DNA from: JAIBDK01 sp965261915
GTDB taxonomy: Bacteria; Pseudomonadota; Gammaproteobacteria; Arenicellales; Poriferihabitantaceae
DNA: 64,000 nucleotides
NCBI GenBank assembly: GCA_965261915.1
Contig: CBDHDW010000013.1
Span: 558,001 to 622,000 of the forward strand
Direction of reading: 5' to 3'
Below the pieces are notes generated by a model, which was not told the DNA's origin, did not search any database, and saw nothing but the letters and a program-made list of their open reading frames with translations. The translations under genes were made by a program, and so were the position numbers. Below are positions 36,471 to 45,649 of this stretch, in pieces (the first letter of the stretch is position 1; every line of letters starts with the position of its first letter).

Positions 36471-38385
36471 CCTGACTTCGACGGTTCACACTCATAACTC
36501 ATTGATTTATAAGGAAACACAAAAATACCTAGGCACTACAAATGCCCAGATATTTAAGGATTATGTCAATTAGTACAGTGGGTAAGCTGTGGTGGTCGCT
36601 TTTAATCCCATCACGGCATAGATTTTTTTTGCTTCTGGATTGATTTGAGCAGGCATGACATAACGCTGTTTGGTGCGCTTGTGTTTGAACACACTATGTT
36701 GCACATGAATCAAGGCATTACGGATAACCTCCGGGGACAAGGCTTTATGTTGCAGCTTGATTCGATACATCAGCTGTCTGATACAGGCAAAAGCCATGAA
36801 CGAAATAGCGATGTGGGCACGCACTCTTGAGGGTGTCCAGTGGTAGATAGGGCGTACTTTCAAGTCATGTTTAGTGATGCGAAAACTCTCCTCGACCTGC
36901 CATAAGCCACGATAGTGTGATAGCACTTCCTGATGCGGCGTATCGGGCAAATTGGTGATGACCCCATGCAGTCCGTCCCAGCGGCTTTCGGCAGCAATTT
37001 TATCCTGGTTGATGCTTAAGCTGGTTTTTCCCTTGATAATCAGAAATTTTTTATAGCCGTAGTTATTTAATAAGTCCTTGGGATTCTGGCTTTTACCTAT
37101 TTTCTTGATGAGCCGATCGACCGCCTTTTGTCGGTCATGTTGATCTTTATCCGCACGCTTTGGACAATGTGAGACAATGAGTCGTCTCTTCTTGTGCGTC
37201 AGCTCGGCTGCGCTTGATGCGCCTTTATCGAGCGCCTGATAAGCTGATTTATCCAATACTTTGGTTTGTAGTGCACTTGGTAATTGTTTTAGTTTCGCTC
37301 CGACAATGTAATAAGCGCCCGCCTCATCCAGGGCGCTTAGATTGTCTTCATTCAACATGCCCCTATCAGCGACAAAGATCATTTTCCTGACATCATAGCG
37401 AGCTTGCATCGTCTGCAAAACGCTGATCAGGCTATGACCCTCGAAAGTAGCACCGGGAAACACTTCGTAGCCGACCGGCAGACCTTCGCGGGTGACCAGC
37501 AAAGCCAGCAATACCTGTGGCTGATTGACCTGTGTCTGATTAACTTGACAGTCCTTGCTGTAGCCATTTTGTTTTAATTCGTCTTCCTTGAAAGACTCAA
37601 AATAGAGCGTCGTACAATCAAAGAACAACACATCAAGGGCACCAGGCAACAAGGATCGCGTACCTTCACAGGTCATCGCTTGCAGCCGGCTGATGGTGTT
37701 ATCGTCCAGCTGATCCATCATCCGATAAACTTTCTCTAAGGACAAAGAAACGCCAAAGTCCTGCTCCAAGTGCTGCACGCTGCCGCGCTTGCGCTTGCCT
37801 TGCTCTGGGGGGATTAGCAATGCGTGCCATCACGCAATGGAACAGGGCTTCATGGGAGGCACGATACTTCTTTTGCGGCAACAGGGTATCGAACGACAAC
37901 TGGCGATAGACCGCGCCATACACCTCATGGATGCCCAGCACCACCCGTTGTTCTTCCACCATCTGCCTCAGGTCAACATTCAAGGTGGCTTTAGACGCTT
38001 TGGCTGCTTTCGCTTCAATAACTTGTTTGGCGACCGCCTCAGGCGGGAACAGGCTGGGCTGATGCTGGGCTTCAATCTTCGCCTTGACGACTTCGGCCAG
38101 CGCTTTCAATCGCACTAACTCATCGTCATCCATGGCAATGCCGATATAACGCACAATCTTTTGCTTGACCTTATCACCGACGCGCACAGATGAAACAATC
38201 TGAACCGATTGTCTTGGGCTATTGGGTGTAGATTTAACGCGAACAAACATGGGGTGAGCTTACACCATGCTATCGCCGAAGCCAACACAAATATTTAGAT
38301 AGGCACTACAAATCGATCTCAACAGAAGACCCCCGTATTGACTGGGCTGTAGGCGATCTGCGTGGGGTGGACCGTCGAAGTCAGG
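36471..38385 (-). mobile_element. IS1634-family insertion sequence, copy 2 (decayed)
   Basis: A 1915-bp element with the same 15-bp ends (CCTGACTTCGACGGT / ACCGTCGAAGTCAGG in inverted orientation) as copy 1. It is 13 bp longer than copy 1, and the extra bases break the transposase. It inserted into IS1595-B. Confidence 0.9.
36570..38250 (-). pseudogene. IS1634 family transposase with a frameshift
   Basis: The N-terminal part (38250 down to about 37810) and the C-terminal part (about 37810 to 36570) lie in different frames. The break follows MARIANP: where copy 1 continues with KSKRGSV, this copy has 13 extra net bases rich in GCAAGCGC. All three catalytic residues are encoded in the second part. 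Confidence 0.9.
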
Positions 38386-38631
38386 AGACACCTTTTGTAG
38401 CGGCGGTAGAGACCACGGCCGATCATTGCCCAGTCCGGGTTAAGTTGTCGGTCGTAAAGGGTTTCCGCACAGAAGCGATTAAGTCATGGAGTCAGCAACA
38501 TCTAACCGAGGGCAGTACCGTTATCTCCGATGGTTTAGCGTGCTTTAATGCCGTTGTCGAGGCCGGTTGCTTGCATGACAAGATTGTGTGCGGCGGCGGG
38601 AGAGGGTCTGTCGAAAAACCTGAGTTCTATT
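38386..38631. repeat. 246-bp target duplication of IS1634-type copy 2, right half
   Basis: Direct repeat of 36225-36470 with five substitutions. The IS1595-B frame continues from here to its stop at 38840. Confidence 0.85.
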
Positions 38632-38852
38632 GGGTCAATACGATTCTGGGTAACTTAAAGAGTTCATTACGCAGTACCTATCATGCTATTCGACCTAAAT
38701 ATGCTCAGCGATACTTGTCGGAATTTCAGTATCGTTTCAATCGTCGTTTTGATTTGAACGACCTCATTCCCAGGCTTGCTTGCGCGGCACTCAGAACGCC
38801 ACCGATGCCGGAAAACTTGCTGAAGATAGGCTTAGGTTAAATGGTAATTAGG

Positions 38853-39940
38853 TAAGGTTATGGCCCATGGCAATCAGATGTGCGCGGGTTTTGTTTCTGG
38901 CTAACCCCATGTATCTGCCTTGCCTAATCCGTGATGCAGTTTGAGCAAACCAAAGGTGCGTTCAACCACATAGCGGACACTGCTATACATTTTATTCAGT
39001 GCTTTTTGTTGCTCCGTTAATGGTGTGTTGCGATAAGCCCGGTGCAAGATTCTATTGTTTTCTTTACCCAGTTTCTCGTCATTGTCTTTGTTGGCACTTG
39101 TGCCCTGTGGGTATAAGCACTGTCTGCGTAAACTTGTCCGTGCCTATCGCCTAACAGATGTTCAAACTCCCCAAAATTATGCAATGAATCATGCACATTG
39201 CCAGGCGTAGTGGTCATTTTCTTGATAACCATCTTCATCGGTATTGGCGTGCAGCTTAAATCCGTAGGTGCTTTTACGCCTGCCATCGGATGCCGTTTTC
39301 ACGTTCCATGCCGCTTCCGGTCTTGGGTATTGTCGCCTTGCTTGTTCTTTTTAGAACGGCATTGCTTCGCCTCAATCACAGTCGCATCGATAATATTGAC
39401 CGAGCCTGTGGCAACAATAAGACTGTTTTTAGCGAGATGATGATTGATCTACGCCAATAAAGGTTCAAGCAGATTTTCGGTGTGTAATAAGTTCCTAAAC
39501 CGCCAAATAGTGGAATGATCGGGTACTGCATCACTGAGACTCAAACCAATAAACCGGCGGAACATTAAATCTCGGGCTATCTGTTCTTCTTAAGGCTTCA
39601 TCGCTTAAGTTATACCACGCCTGTAAAATCAGTATCTTAAACATCATCAAAGGTGGGCATACCCAAAGGGCACAAGTGCCGGCACACCGTGCTTGCTGGC
39701 ATAAAGATGGCTGAGCGTGGTTTCGATCTGTTTCCAATCGATAATTTCATGCACATCATCTAGTTTGGACAATGACTTATGCTCAATTAAAAGGGCATCT
39801 GCGAACGAGTATTGGGCGGTTTGTTTCCAAGACATTTGACGGTATCCTCATGGTTTAGTGCTCAAGCGTTTAGTGAATGAACATCTTTTCACCATTTCAC
39901 CATTTTAACGCTGCCCTGGGTAGATTTATGCAAAGGTCTC
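38853..39940 (-). pseudogene. Degenerate IS5-family element (IS5-C), first copy
   Basis: Read on the minus strand, pieces of an IS5 transposase appear in several frames. They are an N-terminus at 39835 (MSWKQTAQYSFADALL), then MMFKILILQAWYNLSDEAL, a region with IDATVIEAKQ, and a C-terminal part near 39017-39286 (GQVYADSAY). Several frameshifts separate them, so the gene is dead. The element end reads CAAAGGTCTC at 39931-39940, a typical IS5-type terminus (GAGACCTTTG outward). The other end is missing where IS1595-B abuts at 38852. IS5-C cuts into the IS66-B remnant that follows. Confidence 0.75.
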
Positions 39941-40095
39941 AGGGTGCTTTAGAAGTGAGAATGGAGCAAAAATATTTTTTGGACTTCGCAGCTATCTGTC
40001 GAGCTGCAAAAAGCAAGGAATTAGTGCGTCCACCGCATTAACGTTATTACTAAATGGCATGCTGCCCAATATATTTACCCCTGCTGAGTAGTTAC
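39941..40095 (+). mobile_element. IS66-B 3' end remnant, inverted relative to 29678
   Basis: The last 155 bp of an IS66-B copy, encoding GCFRSENGAK to the terminal TPAE, with the same end GTAACTACTCAGC read inward from 40095. It is truncated on its inner side by IS5-C. It and the copy at 29678 bound a block of about 10.4 kb that contains only IS sequence. Confidence 0.85.
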
Positions 40096-40359
40096 ACTTG
40101 AGGAATGACTAACCACATCATAACCCGTATTGCCAGCGAGCAATTTTGAGTCAATCGCTTCAACGGAATCATAGACATCGTAGGTTACTTCTACGTCATA
40201 TTCTTCAGCAAAATTTGAAATAGTATCTTCTGCGATGTATTCGTCCCAGTTGGTAACATTCAATTTACCAGTCGCAAACGAAGCTCCCGAGCCAAAGATA
40301 AAAGCTGAAGACACGGCGACAACAGCACCAGACTTCAAATATTGAGTGAGATTTTTCAT
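40096..40359 (-). pseudogene. Polyamine ABC transporter substrate-binding protein (PotF/PotD-like), truncated
   Basis: Only the first 88 residues or so remain. The ATG at 40359 (MKNLTQYLKSG) follows GGAGG by 7 nt and opens a signal peptide ending FGSGASFA. The mature start LNVTNWDEYIAEDTISNFAEEY is characteristic of PotD/PotF. After GYDVVSHSSS the gene runs into IS66-B and the rest is missing. Without the C-terminal domain it cannot bind substrate. No other transporter subunit is in the window. Confidence 0.85.
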
Positions 40360-40561
40360 ACAGGCCTCCAACGGCGAATAACATTTAATTTAGAATTGTG
40401 GAGCCAGTATAACCCAACTTTCTGTAAAATCCATACTTGAATAAAATTACAATATATCCATATTTAGCGTGAGATTCTAGCCTTATCCATCCTCAATACA
40501 AGTTAGACTTGGCCGACTCTGTTGCGTACGACAGACAATCAGATACGGACTCAGATTTATA

Positions 40562-41203
40562 ATGTTTTTCAATCTAAAAATTGCCCTTGCTGGTGTCGCC
40601 GCACTGCTGATTGGTTTGTATCTACAGCTATTTGGCTTTAATCCGATGATCATTAATCATCAAAAATCTCCAGATATTGAAGGATATTTTTGGCCTGAAC
40701 AAAAAGCGCTAACTGAATTCAGTATGGTAGATCATAACGGTGCAACATTCACCGAAAACAGGTTTAAAGGTAAATGGAATTTTGTTTTTTTTGGTTATAC
40801 CCACTGCCCTGATATTTGCCCTATAACCATGAATACACTGCGCCAAACGAGAGATTTTCTGGTTTCGCACCCGGAATATCAATCATTGAATTTTGTATTT
40901 ACCTCGGTGGACGGAGAACGCGATACACCATCACATCTAAACGGATATATAAACTTTTTTGGCGATAAATTCACCGGATTGACGGGCCGCAAAGAGCAGA
41001 TTGATTCACTCACCAATCAATTAGGCATTCCTTATACGATTGATGATCATGAGCCGGGTGAAGATTATCTTGTCGGTCATAGCGGTGCGATATTTGTTAT
41101 CTCACCCAACAATTCACTAGCTGCAATTCTGCAGCCGCCACATGAAGCCGCTAAAATTGCGGAAAAGTTTTCCAAAATACGGATGTTTTTACAATCGCAG
41201 TAA
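40562..41203 (+). CDS. SCO1/SenC family copper chaperone-like protein
   Basis: A 213-aa membrane-anchored thioredoxin-fold protein. One N-terminal hydrophobic segment (about 5-24) is followed by the copper-binding CPDICP motif within YTHCPDICPITMN, and by a conserved His in VGHSGAIF. Family members deliver copper to the CuA site of cytochrome c oxidase or act in periplasmic redox defence. No oxidase genes are adjacent. It is transcribed divergently from the potF-like remnant and convergently towards tadA. Confidence 0.9.
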   Translation: MFFNLKIALAGVAALLIGLYLQLFGFNPMIINHQKSPDIEGYFWPEQKALTEFSMVDHNGATFTENRFKGKWNFVFFGYTHCPDICPITMNTLRQTRDFLVSHPEYQSLNFVFTSVDGERDTPSHLNGYINFFGDKFTGLTGRKEQIDSLTNQLGIPYTIDDHEPGEDYLVGHSGAIFVISPNNSLAAILQPPHEAAKIAEKFSKIRMFLQSQ

Positions 41204-41238
41204 CCGGTCCATTGGCCCATCAATCGATCTGTCAAAAT

Positions 41239-41706
41239 CTAGCGGCGCTTGTCCGCAAAAAACTTTCCCAATAGTTCTTCGCACGCTTCGCGGCACACCC
41301 CCGCCGTTATTGATGCACGATGATTCAGAAATATGGATTCAAGCAGGTTGAGCTGACTGCCCGCAGCACCGAATCTGGAATCATAAGCCCCAAATACAAC
41401 TCGCTTAACCCGGCCATGAAGCACGGCACCGGCACACATTATGCAAGGCTCCAAGGTCACGTAAAGGGTTGAGTGTTCCAGTCGGTGGTTTGAGATTGTA
41501 CTAGCTGCCTGCCTTAGTGCTTGCACCTCTGCGTGCGCAGATGGGTCGCTTAATTCAATACATTGGTTGAACCCCCGACCAATAATTTTATCGTCAAGAA
41601 CAACGACTGAGCCTACCGGAATTTCACCCAGGATTTCGGCTTTCCTCGCCTGAGCCAGTGCTTCTTCCATGAACGATATATCTCGCTCTGCCGACGTTAT
41701 TCCCAC
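41239..41706 (-). CDS. tadA: tRNA-specific adenosine deaminase
   Basis: Converts adenosine-34 of tRNA(Arg) ACG to inosine. The 155-aa protein shows the zinc and proton-shuttle motif HAE (SAHAEVQAL) and the PCIMC motif (EPCIMCAGA). The GTG start at 41706 lies inside the last codons of guaA, so the two genes overlap by 10 bp and are translationally coupled. Confidence 0.94.
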   Translation of the reverse strand: MGITSAERDISFMEEALAQARKAEILGEIPVGSVVVLDDKIIGRGFNQCIELSDPSAHAEVQALRQAASTISNHRLEHSTLYVTLEPCIMCAGAVLHGRVKRVVFGAYDSRFGAAGSQLNLLESIFLNHRASITAGVCREACEELLGKFFADKRR

Positions 41707-43265
41707 TCTATTGTTGCGGGTGGTTTCCCAGAAATATCATAGGTTACACGACTGATACCGCGTACCTCATTGATGATTCTGTTAGATATCGTTGCCAGTA
41801 TATCGTAAGGTATCTGCTTCCAGTTAGCGGTCATAAAGTCGACTGTTTCCACTGCGCGGAGCGCAATCACGTAGTCATAGGCGCGATTGTCGCCAACCAC
41901 CCCAACAGATTTGACTGGTAGAAAAACCGCAAATGCCTGACTGATCTCGTTGTACAGATTATGACGATAAAGTTCTTCCAGAAAGATAGCATCCGCAAGA
42001 CGAAGGATTTCTGCATATTCCTGTTTTACTTCACCTAAAATTCTCACTCCTAATCCAGGGCCGGGAAAGGGGTGTCTGAAAATCATTGTTTCAGGCAAAT
42101 CAAGTTCCAGTCCAATTTTTCGAACTTCGTCCTTAAAAAGATCGCGTAATGGTTCAAGCAATTTTAAATCCATGTCGTCCGGTAATCCCCCGACATTATG
42201 ATGCGATTTGATCACTTTGCCGTGCTTGTTACCCGCCGATTCGATTACATCGGGATAAATGGTTCCCTGAGCCAACCATTTTGCGTTATTGATTTTTCTC
42301 GACTCTCGCTGAAAAATTTCGATGAATAGATTCCCGATAATTTTTCGTTTCTGTTCAGGGTCATCTACACCAGCGAGTCGAACAAAAAACTCATCTGCGG
42401 CATTCACCCGAATAACCTTGACTCCCATGTGCTCAGCGAAGGTTTCCATAACCTGATCACCTTCATTAAGACGAAGCAAGCCAGTATCAACAAAAATACA
42501 GGTTAACTGATCACCGATTGCCTTATGCAAAAGTGTAGCAACGACTGAAGAGTCGACACCACCCGAAAGACCAAGAATTACATTGTCTGAGCCAACATCC
42601 TTTTGGGTTTGACCAACCATGCTCTGAATAATATTAGAGGGAGTCCAATCCTGCTCACATCCGCAGATTTCATGAACAAAGTTAGACAATATCTCCCTTC
42701 CGTCCAGGGTGTGGGTAACTTCAGGATGAAACTGTACACCGTAATAACGCCTCGATTCATCGGCGATTACCGCAATCGGACAACTTTCTGTAGATGCGAT
42801 TACCGCGAAACCATCTGGTGCCCGGCTTACTTTGTCACCATGGCTCATCCATACTTCGAGATTGCGTCCGGTTCCCCCGGTTAGTTTACAGTCAGTCTGT
42901 GTCTTGACTACGGCATGGCCGTATTCCTGCTCAACCGCCCCTTCTACTGCGCCTCCAAGCTGGGAAACCATGGTTTGCATGCCGTAACAGATTCCAAGAA
43001 CGGCCAAGCCACTTTCGAAAACCCAATCTGGTGCTTTGGTATCATGATCTTCGTAGGTGGAAGCATGGCTGCCGGAAAGAATGAATCCATTGGGGCTAAA
43101 TTCCTGAATTCGCTCTACGTCGACATCGTAGGGAAAAATTTCACAATACACCCCAAGCTCACGAATGTTTCGCCCGATCAGTTGGGTATATTGAGCACCG
43201 AAATCCAGAATGAGGATCTTGTCATGTTGGGGATTTATCCTGCCGTTCGTCGATGGAATTCCCAA
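41697..43265 (-). CDS. guaA: GMP synthase (glutamine-hydrolysing)
   Basis: Converts XMP to GMP. The 522-aa protein has an N-terminal class I glutamine amidotransferase domain (nucleophile Cys in LGICYGMQ, His in FHPEVTHT) and an ATP-pyrophosphatase domain with the P-loop SGGVDSSV, then the C-terminal dimerisation domain ending TIEWE. The start is TTG at 43265; no ATG fits the family N-terminus and AGAGGAA lies 5 nt upstream. It follows guaB by 42 bp, the usual guaBA operon, with tadA overlapping downstream. Confidence 0.96.
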   Translation of the reverse strand: MGIPSTNGRINPQHDKILILDFGAQYTQLIGRNIRELGVYCEIFPYDVDVERIQEFSPNGFILSGSHASTYEDHDTKAPDWVFESGLAVLGICYGMQTMVSQLGGAVEGAVEQEYGHAVVKTQTDCKLTGGTGRNLEVWMSHGDKVSRAPDGFAVIASTESCPIAVIADESRRYYGVQFHPEVTHTLDGREILSNFVHEICGCEQDWTPSNIIQSMVGQTQKDVGSDNVILGLSGGVDSSVVATLLHKAIGDQLTCIFVDTGLLRLNEGDQVMETFAEHMGVKVIRVNAADEFFVRLAGVDDPEQKRKIIGNLFIEIFQRESRKINNAKWLAQGTIYPDVIESAGNKHGKVIKSHHNVGGLPDDMDLKLLEPLRDLFKDEVRKIGLELDLPETMIFRHPFPGPGLGVRILGEVKQEYAEILRLADAIFLEELYRHNLYNEISQAFAVFLPVKSVGVVGDNRAYDYVIALRAVETVDFMTANWKQIPYDILATISNRIINEVRGISRVTYDISGKPPATIEWE

Positions 43266-43270
43266 TACAC

Positions 43271-43277
43271 TTCCTCT
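43271..43277 (-). promoter_or_regulatory. Ribosome binding site of guaA (TTG start)
   Basis: AGAGGAA on the minus strand, 5 nt before the TTG at 43265. It decides the unusual start codon of guaA, because no in-frame ATG lies near the family N-terminus. Confidence 0.6.
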
Positions 43278-43307
43278 GATAATCTTTATGGAGTTGATAC
43301 TGAAGCT

Positions 43308-44768
43308 TTAGCCTTGTTGATAGTTTGGAGCTTCCTTAACGATGGAAACATCATGTACATGACTTTCTTTCATCCCCGCATTGGTAATTCGAACCAATTT
43401 TGTGTTTTCACGCATATAGTCGATGGTAGGACTCCCTGTGTATCCCATACTGGCCCGCACACCGCCCATAAGTTGATGAATAATATTCACCATCGGACCC
43501 TTGTATGGGACACGCCCTTCAATGCCTTCAGGAACCAGCTTGTCAGCGCTATCAACTGTATCCTGAAAATATCGGTCTTTGGAACCTTTTTGCATGGCTC
43601 CCAATGAACCCATGCCACGGTAAGATTTATACGAACGCCCCTGATACATTTCAATTTCTCCGGGCGATTCATCGGTCCCCGCAAGAATACCACCCACCAT
43701 CACGGCATTAGCGCCGCAGGCGAGGCATTTTGCAACATCACCGGAATAACGGATGCCGCCATCAGCAATAAAAGGAACACCAGTCCCTTTCAATACACTG
43801 GCGACTTGCTGAATAGCAAATATCTGAGGGACTCCAACACCCGCAACGATTCGAGTTGTACAAATTGAACCGGGGCCAATGCCGACCTTCACTGCATCTG
43901 CCCCCACATCCAGCAAATCTTTTGCTGCGGACGCGGTAGCGATGTTTCCGCCGATGACATCCACGTTCTGGTACTGCTTTTTAATCATGGATACGCGGTC
44001 AATTACCCCGCGCGAATGCCCGTGTGCTGTGTCAACAACAATGGCATCAACGCCGGCATCCACCAGTCTTTCAACGCGCTCATCCGTATCCGCACCGACG
44101 CCGACAGCCGCTGCAACCAATAATCTGCCGAGATTATCTTTACAAGCGTTAGGATGATCAGAGGATTTTTGGATGTCCTTTACGGTAACCAGTCCCTTGA
44201 GTTCATTATCGCCATTCACAACAAGTACTTTCTCTATGCGATGTTTGTGCAACAACCCTTCTATGACATCCGAAGCGGTACCCTCTTTCACAGTCACCAA
44301 CCTGTCTTCCGGTGTCATCACCTCTGAAACTGGCGTGTCCATGTTTTTTTCAAATCGGAGGTCTCGACTGGTAACAATACCAATTACACGCTTCCCCTGA
44401 ACCACCGGAACGCCTGAAATTCGGTGTTGATTCATTATTGCGACAACGTCCGAAACCTTCGCAGCAGCATCTACTGTGACAGGATCCGTAATCACGCCGC
44501 TTTCGTATTTTTTCACCTGCGTAACCTCTGCGGCCTGCAGTTCCGGCGTCAAATTTCGATGAATGACTCCCACCCCGCCTTCCTGGGCAAGGCAAATAGC
44601 CGCGCGCGCATCCGTAACCGTATCCATGGCCGCCGAAATCAGCGGAATATTGATACGCAGGTTGCGTGTGAACCGGGTTTCAAGAATTGCATCTTTTGGC
44701 AAAGTTTCGGATTTTGCCGGAACCAAAAGGATGTCGTCGAAGGTAAGTGCTAAATCTATATATTCCAT
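43308..44768 (-). CDS. guaB: Inosine-5'-monophosphate dehydrogenase
   Basis: Oxidises IMP to XMP with NAD+, the first committed step to GMP. The 486-aa protein has the barrel start LTFDDILLVP, two CBS domains inserted at about 90-205, the catalytic Cys in GPGSICTTRIV and the flap segment SYRGMGSLGAM. The length is standard. It heads the guaBA operon. The ATG at 44768 is clear. Confidence 0.97.
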   Translation of the reverse strand: MEYIDLALTFDDILLVPAKSETLPKDAILETRFTRNLRINIPLISAAMDTVTDARAAICLAQEGGVGVIHRNLTPELQAAEVTQVKKYESGVITDPVTVDAAAKVSDVVAIMNQHRISGVPVVQGKRVIGIVTSRDLRFEKNMDTPVSEVMTPEDRLVTVKEGTASDVIEGLLHKHRIEKVLVVNGDNELKGLVTVKDIQKSSDHPNACKDNLGRLLVAAAVGVGADTDERVERLVDAGVDAIVVDTAHGHSRGVIDRVSMIKKQYQNVDVIGGNIATASAAKDLLDVGADAVKVGIGPGSICTTRIVAGVGVPQIFAIQQVASVLKGTGVPFIADGGIRYSGDVAKCLACGANAVMVGGILAGTDESPGEIEMYQGRSYKSYRGMGSLGAMQKGSKDRYFQDTVDSADKLVPEGIEGRVPYKGPMVNIIHQLMGGVRASMGYTGSPTIDYMRENTKLVRITNAGMKESHVHDVSIVKEAPNYQQG

Positions 44769-44866
44769 CGACGGATTATACAGCAGGCTTTTAAACTTGA
44801 GAACTGAATCTCTTTATTTTTCGCAATTCAGCAACAGATTGATCATAACAACCCGAAAACTGAAAA

Positions 44867-45487
44867 CTAGACTCCCGAAAAATTCCTGCGGTATCTGTCC
44901 AGTAATTTCATGACGCTGACAACATAGGCCTGAGTTTCTGGATAAGGCGGAATTCCGTGATACTTTTCCACCGCATTTTCACCTGCATTATAACCCGCTA
45001 ATGCCAGTTCAATATCATCATTAAACTGCACAAGCAAATCACGCATATAGCGCCCGCCTCCTTCGAGACTCTGCCCTGGATCCGTTCGGGAGGTAACGCC
45101 GTAGCGTTTCGCTGTGGTCGGCATTAGCTGCATCAATCCCAGTGCGCCTGCCGAGGAAAGTGCCTGGGGATTGAAAGCTGATTCAACATGGACGATGGCT
45201 TTCATCAACGCCGGTTCAATACCGAATTTATCCGCTTTGGAAAATATCAGGTCATCAAAATTTGACGAAACCGGGTTTATGTCACGGGCCGTTGCAGGTC
45301 TGTCAGCCAGGCCAAAATAATCGTCCACGGCGTAAGATTTAACCAGGGTATAGCCTTTCAAATCTGTTCGTCTGTGGTCAGTGATCAATCGATCGCCGTC
45401 CTCATTGACGTAGACGAAAATAGATGCCGCCCAACCAGTGTGGCACAGCAGCCCCAATATAATAAAAAATGATTTAAACTTAAGCAT
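44867..45487 (-). CDS. Lytic transglycosylase domain protein (Slt-like)
   Basis: A secreted protein of about 206 aa. A signal peptide (MLKFKSFFIILGLLCHTGWA) is followed by a short DUF4124-like stretch (IFVYVNEDGDRLITDHR) and an SLT domain with the catalytic Glu in KAIVHVESAFNP, plus GALGLMQLMPTTAKRYG and ALAGYNAGENAV. It would cleave the peptidoglycan glycan strand. I start at the ATG at 45487; the frame is open 19 codons further but adds no signal-like sequence. It is transcribed divergently from the ArsR-methyltransferase gene. Confidence 0.88.
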   Translation of the reverse strand: MLKFKSFFIILGLLCHTGWAASIFVYVNEDGDRLITDHRRTDLKGYTLVKSYAVDDYFGLADRPATARDINPVSSNFDDLIFSKADKFGIEPALMKAIVHVESAFNPQALSSAGALGLMQLMPTTAKRYGVTSRTDPGQSLEGGGRYMRDLLVQFNDDIELALAGYNAGENAVEKYHGIPPYPETQAYVVSVMKLLDRYRRNFSGV

Positions 45488-45609
45488 TAATTTGTAATTA
45501 TAACTTATTGATAATATTATATTAATAGTTTTAGTATTCTGCAAGGCATAAATGCTTTTGCCGCTGATCCAAAATAGATCTTGTGTTTTCTCCTAACCTG
45601 GTTAAGTGT

Positions 45610-45631
45610 GATATAAAGATATTTTTATATC
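45610..45631. promoter_or_regulatory. Candidate operator of the ArsR-methyltransferase gene
   Basis: Perfect 8-bp arms GATATAAA (45610-45617) and TTTATATC (45624-45631) are separated by 6 bp. The dyad lies 19 bp before the ATG at 45650. AT-rich dyads of this kind are typical ArsR/SmtB sites, so autoregulation is inferred. Confidence 0.4.
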
Positions 45632-45649
45632 TGGTTGCCATCTATTCAA

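Larger units (their letters stand above)
35800..38852 (+). pseudogene. IS1595-B transposase, N-terminally truncated and split by IS1634-type copy 2
   Basis: A near copy of the IS1595-A transposase. It begins about 35 residues in (DQYFDALYAWRW), runs to PEFYS at 36470, is interrupted by an IS1634-type element, and continues at 38386-38840 to the normal end ENLLKIGLG. The right terminal repeat TGGTAATTAGG is present at 38842-38852, the left end is lost. Joining 36470 to 38632 restores the frame. The right half starts inside a 246-bp target duplication. Confidence 0.85.

Noticed and set aside
32604..38852. CRISPR array or toxin-antitoxin pair in the IS-rich block
   Set aside because: The repeats are long IS or target duplications without regular spacing, and all small frames are shadows or fragments of transposases.
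29678..40095. A composite transposon bounded by IS66-B
   Set aside because: The outer flanks do not share an 8-bp duplication, both bounding copies are truncated and dead, and the interior carries no cargo genes.
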